A DNA stretch of 8,288 bases from Alphaproteobacteria bacterium. GTDB lineage: Bacteria; Pseudomonadota; Alphaproteobacteria; Geminicoccales; Geminicoccaceae. The translations under genes and the position numbers were made by a program. Of this stretch, positions 8,167-8,288 are shown piece after piece. The DNA lies in contig JALSRW010000520.1 of assembly GCA_026984595.1 (NCBI GenBank), forward strand, positions 1 through 8,288, written 5' to 3'. The stretch's first letter is position 1; each line of letters starts with the position of its first letter. The notes beneath the pieces are model-generated. The model was not told where the DNA came from. It searched no databases and saw only the letters and a program-made list of their open reading frames with translations.

Positions 8167-8288
8167 GCGACGTGCTGTCCCGTATCTGCGCGCGCAGGCG
8201 CGAGGATCTGGCAGCCCGGCGACGCGCCGTGCCGCTGGCCGTGCTCGAAGCGCGGTTGCGCGAGGGAACGCCGCCGCGAGGCTTCGCC
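8163..8288 (+). CDS. trpC: Indole-3-glycerol phosphate synthase, N-terminal part (cut by window edge)
   Basis: TrpC closes the indole ring, producing indole-3-glycerol phosphate after the PRA isomerase step. Only 42 codons are present, beginning MSDVLSRICARRREDLAAR and reaching the PPRGFA segment (37-42) that marks the start of the conserved barrel in this family. The full enzyme is usually about 260-270 residues. The call rests on this short N-terminal resemblance plus position directly after trpD, with the start codon overlapping the trpD stop as ATGA. GGAAG at 8151-8155, seven bases upstream, is a reasonable ribosome site. No catalytic residue falls within the visible part. Confidence 0.9.
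   Translation, partial: MSDVLSRICARRREDLAARRRAVPLAVLEARLREGTPPRGFA

Overview
The window is a G+C-rich stretch of bacterial chromosome made of housekeeping genes. Gene order and protein character point to an alphaproteobacterium, probably Rhodospirillales-like. The grounds are the divergent pair tpiA-secG-pyrG and ppiD-trpE, the trpG-trpD-trpC overlap string, and a membrane-anchored polysaccharide deacetylase of the YibQ family. The lineage is inferred from these features, not proven.

Left part, minus strand (1-1649): tpiA, secG and the first 148 codons of pyrG run leftwards with short gaps of 36 and 81 bases. Middle, plus strand (1818-5218): a PpiD/SurA-type membrane-anchored periplasmic chaperone is followed after only 5 bases by trpE. 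A 168-base gap between tpiA and ppiD holds the divergent control region. A third block on the minus strand (5231-6379) is a YibQ-like divergent polysaccharide deacetylase that ends 12 bases after trpE, tail to tail with it. Right part, plus strand (6549-8288): trpG, trpD and the first 42 codons of trpC, joined by 11-base and 4-base overlaps.

TrpE and TrpG form anthranilate synthase, TrpD adds the phosphoribosyl group and TrpC closes the indole ring, so the window carries the first half of tryptophan synthesis. The pathway is split into two transcription units by the opposite-strand deacetylase gene. trpE probably depends on the ppiD promoter, and trpGDC probably has its own promoter in the 169-base gap at 6380-6548.

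I found no mobile element, CRISPR array, RNA gene, toxin or defence system, and no convincing sign of a new biological system. The points most worth a second look are the split trp locus, a four-cysteine C-terminal tail on the deacetylase, and what look like three successive parvulin-like units in PpiD. No stretch without a gene exceeds 300 bases.
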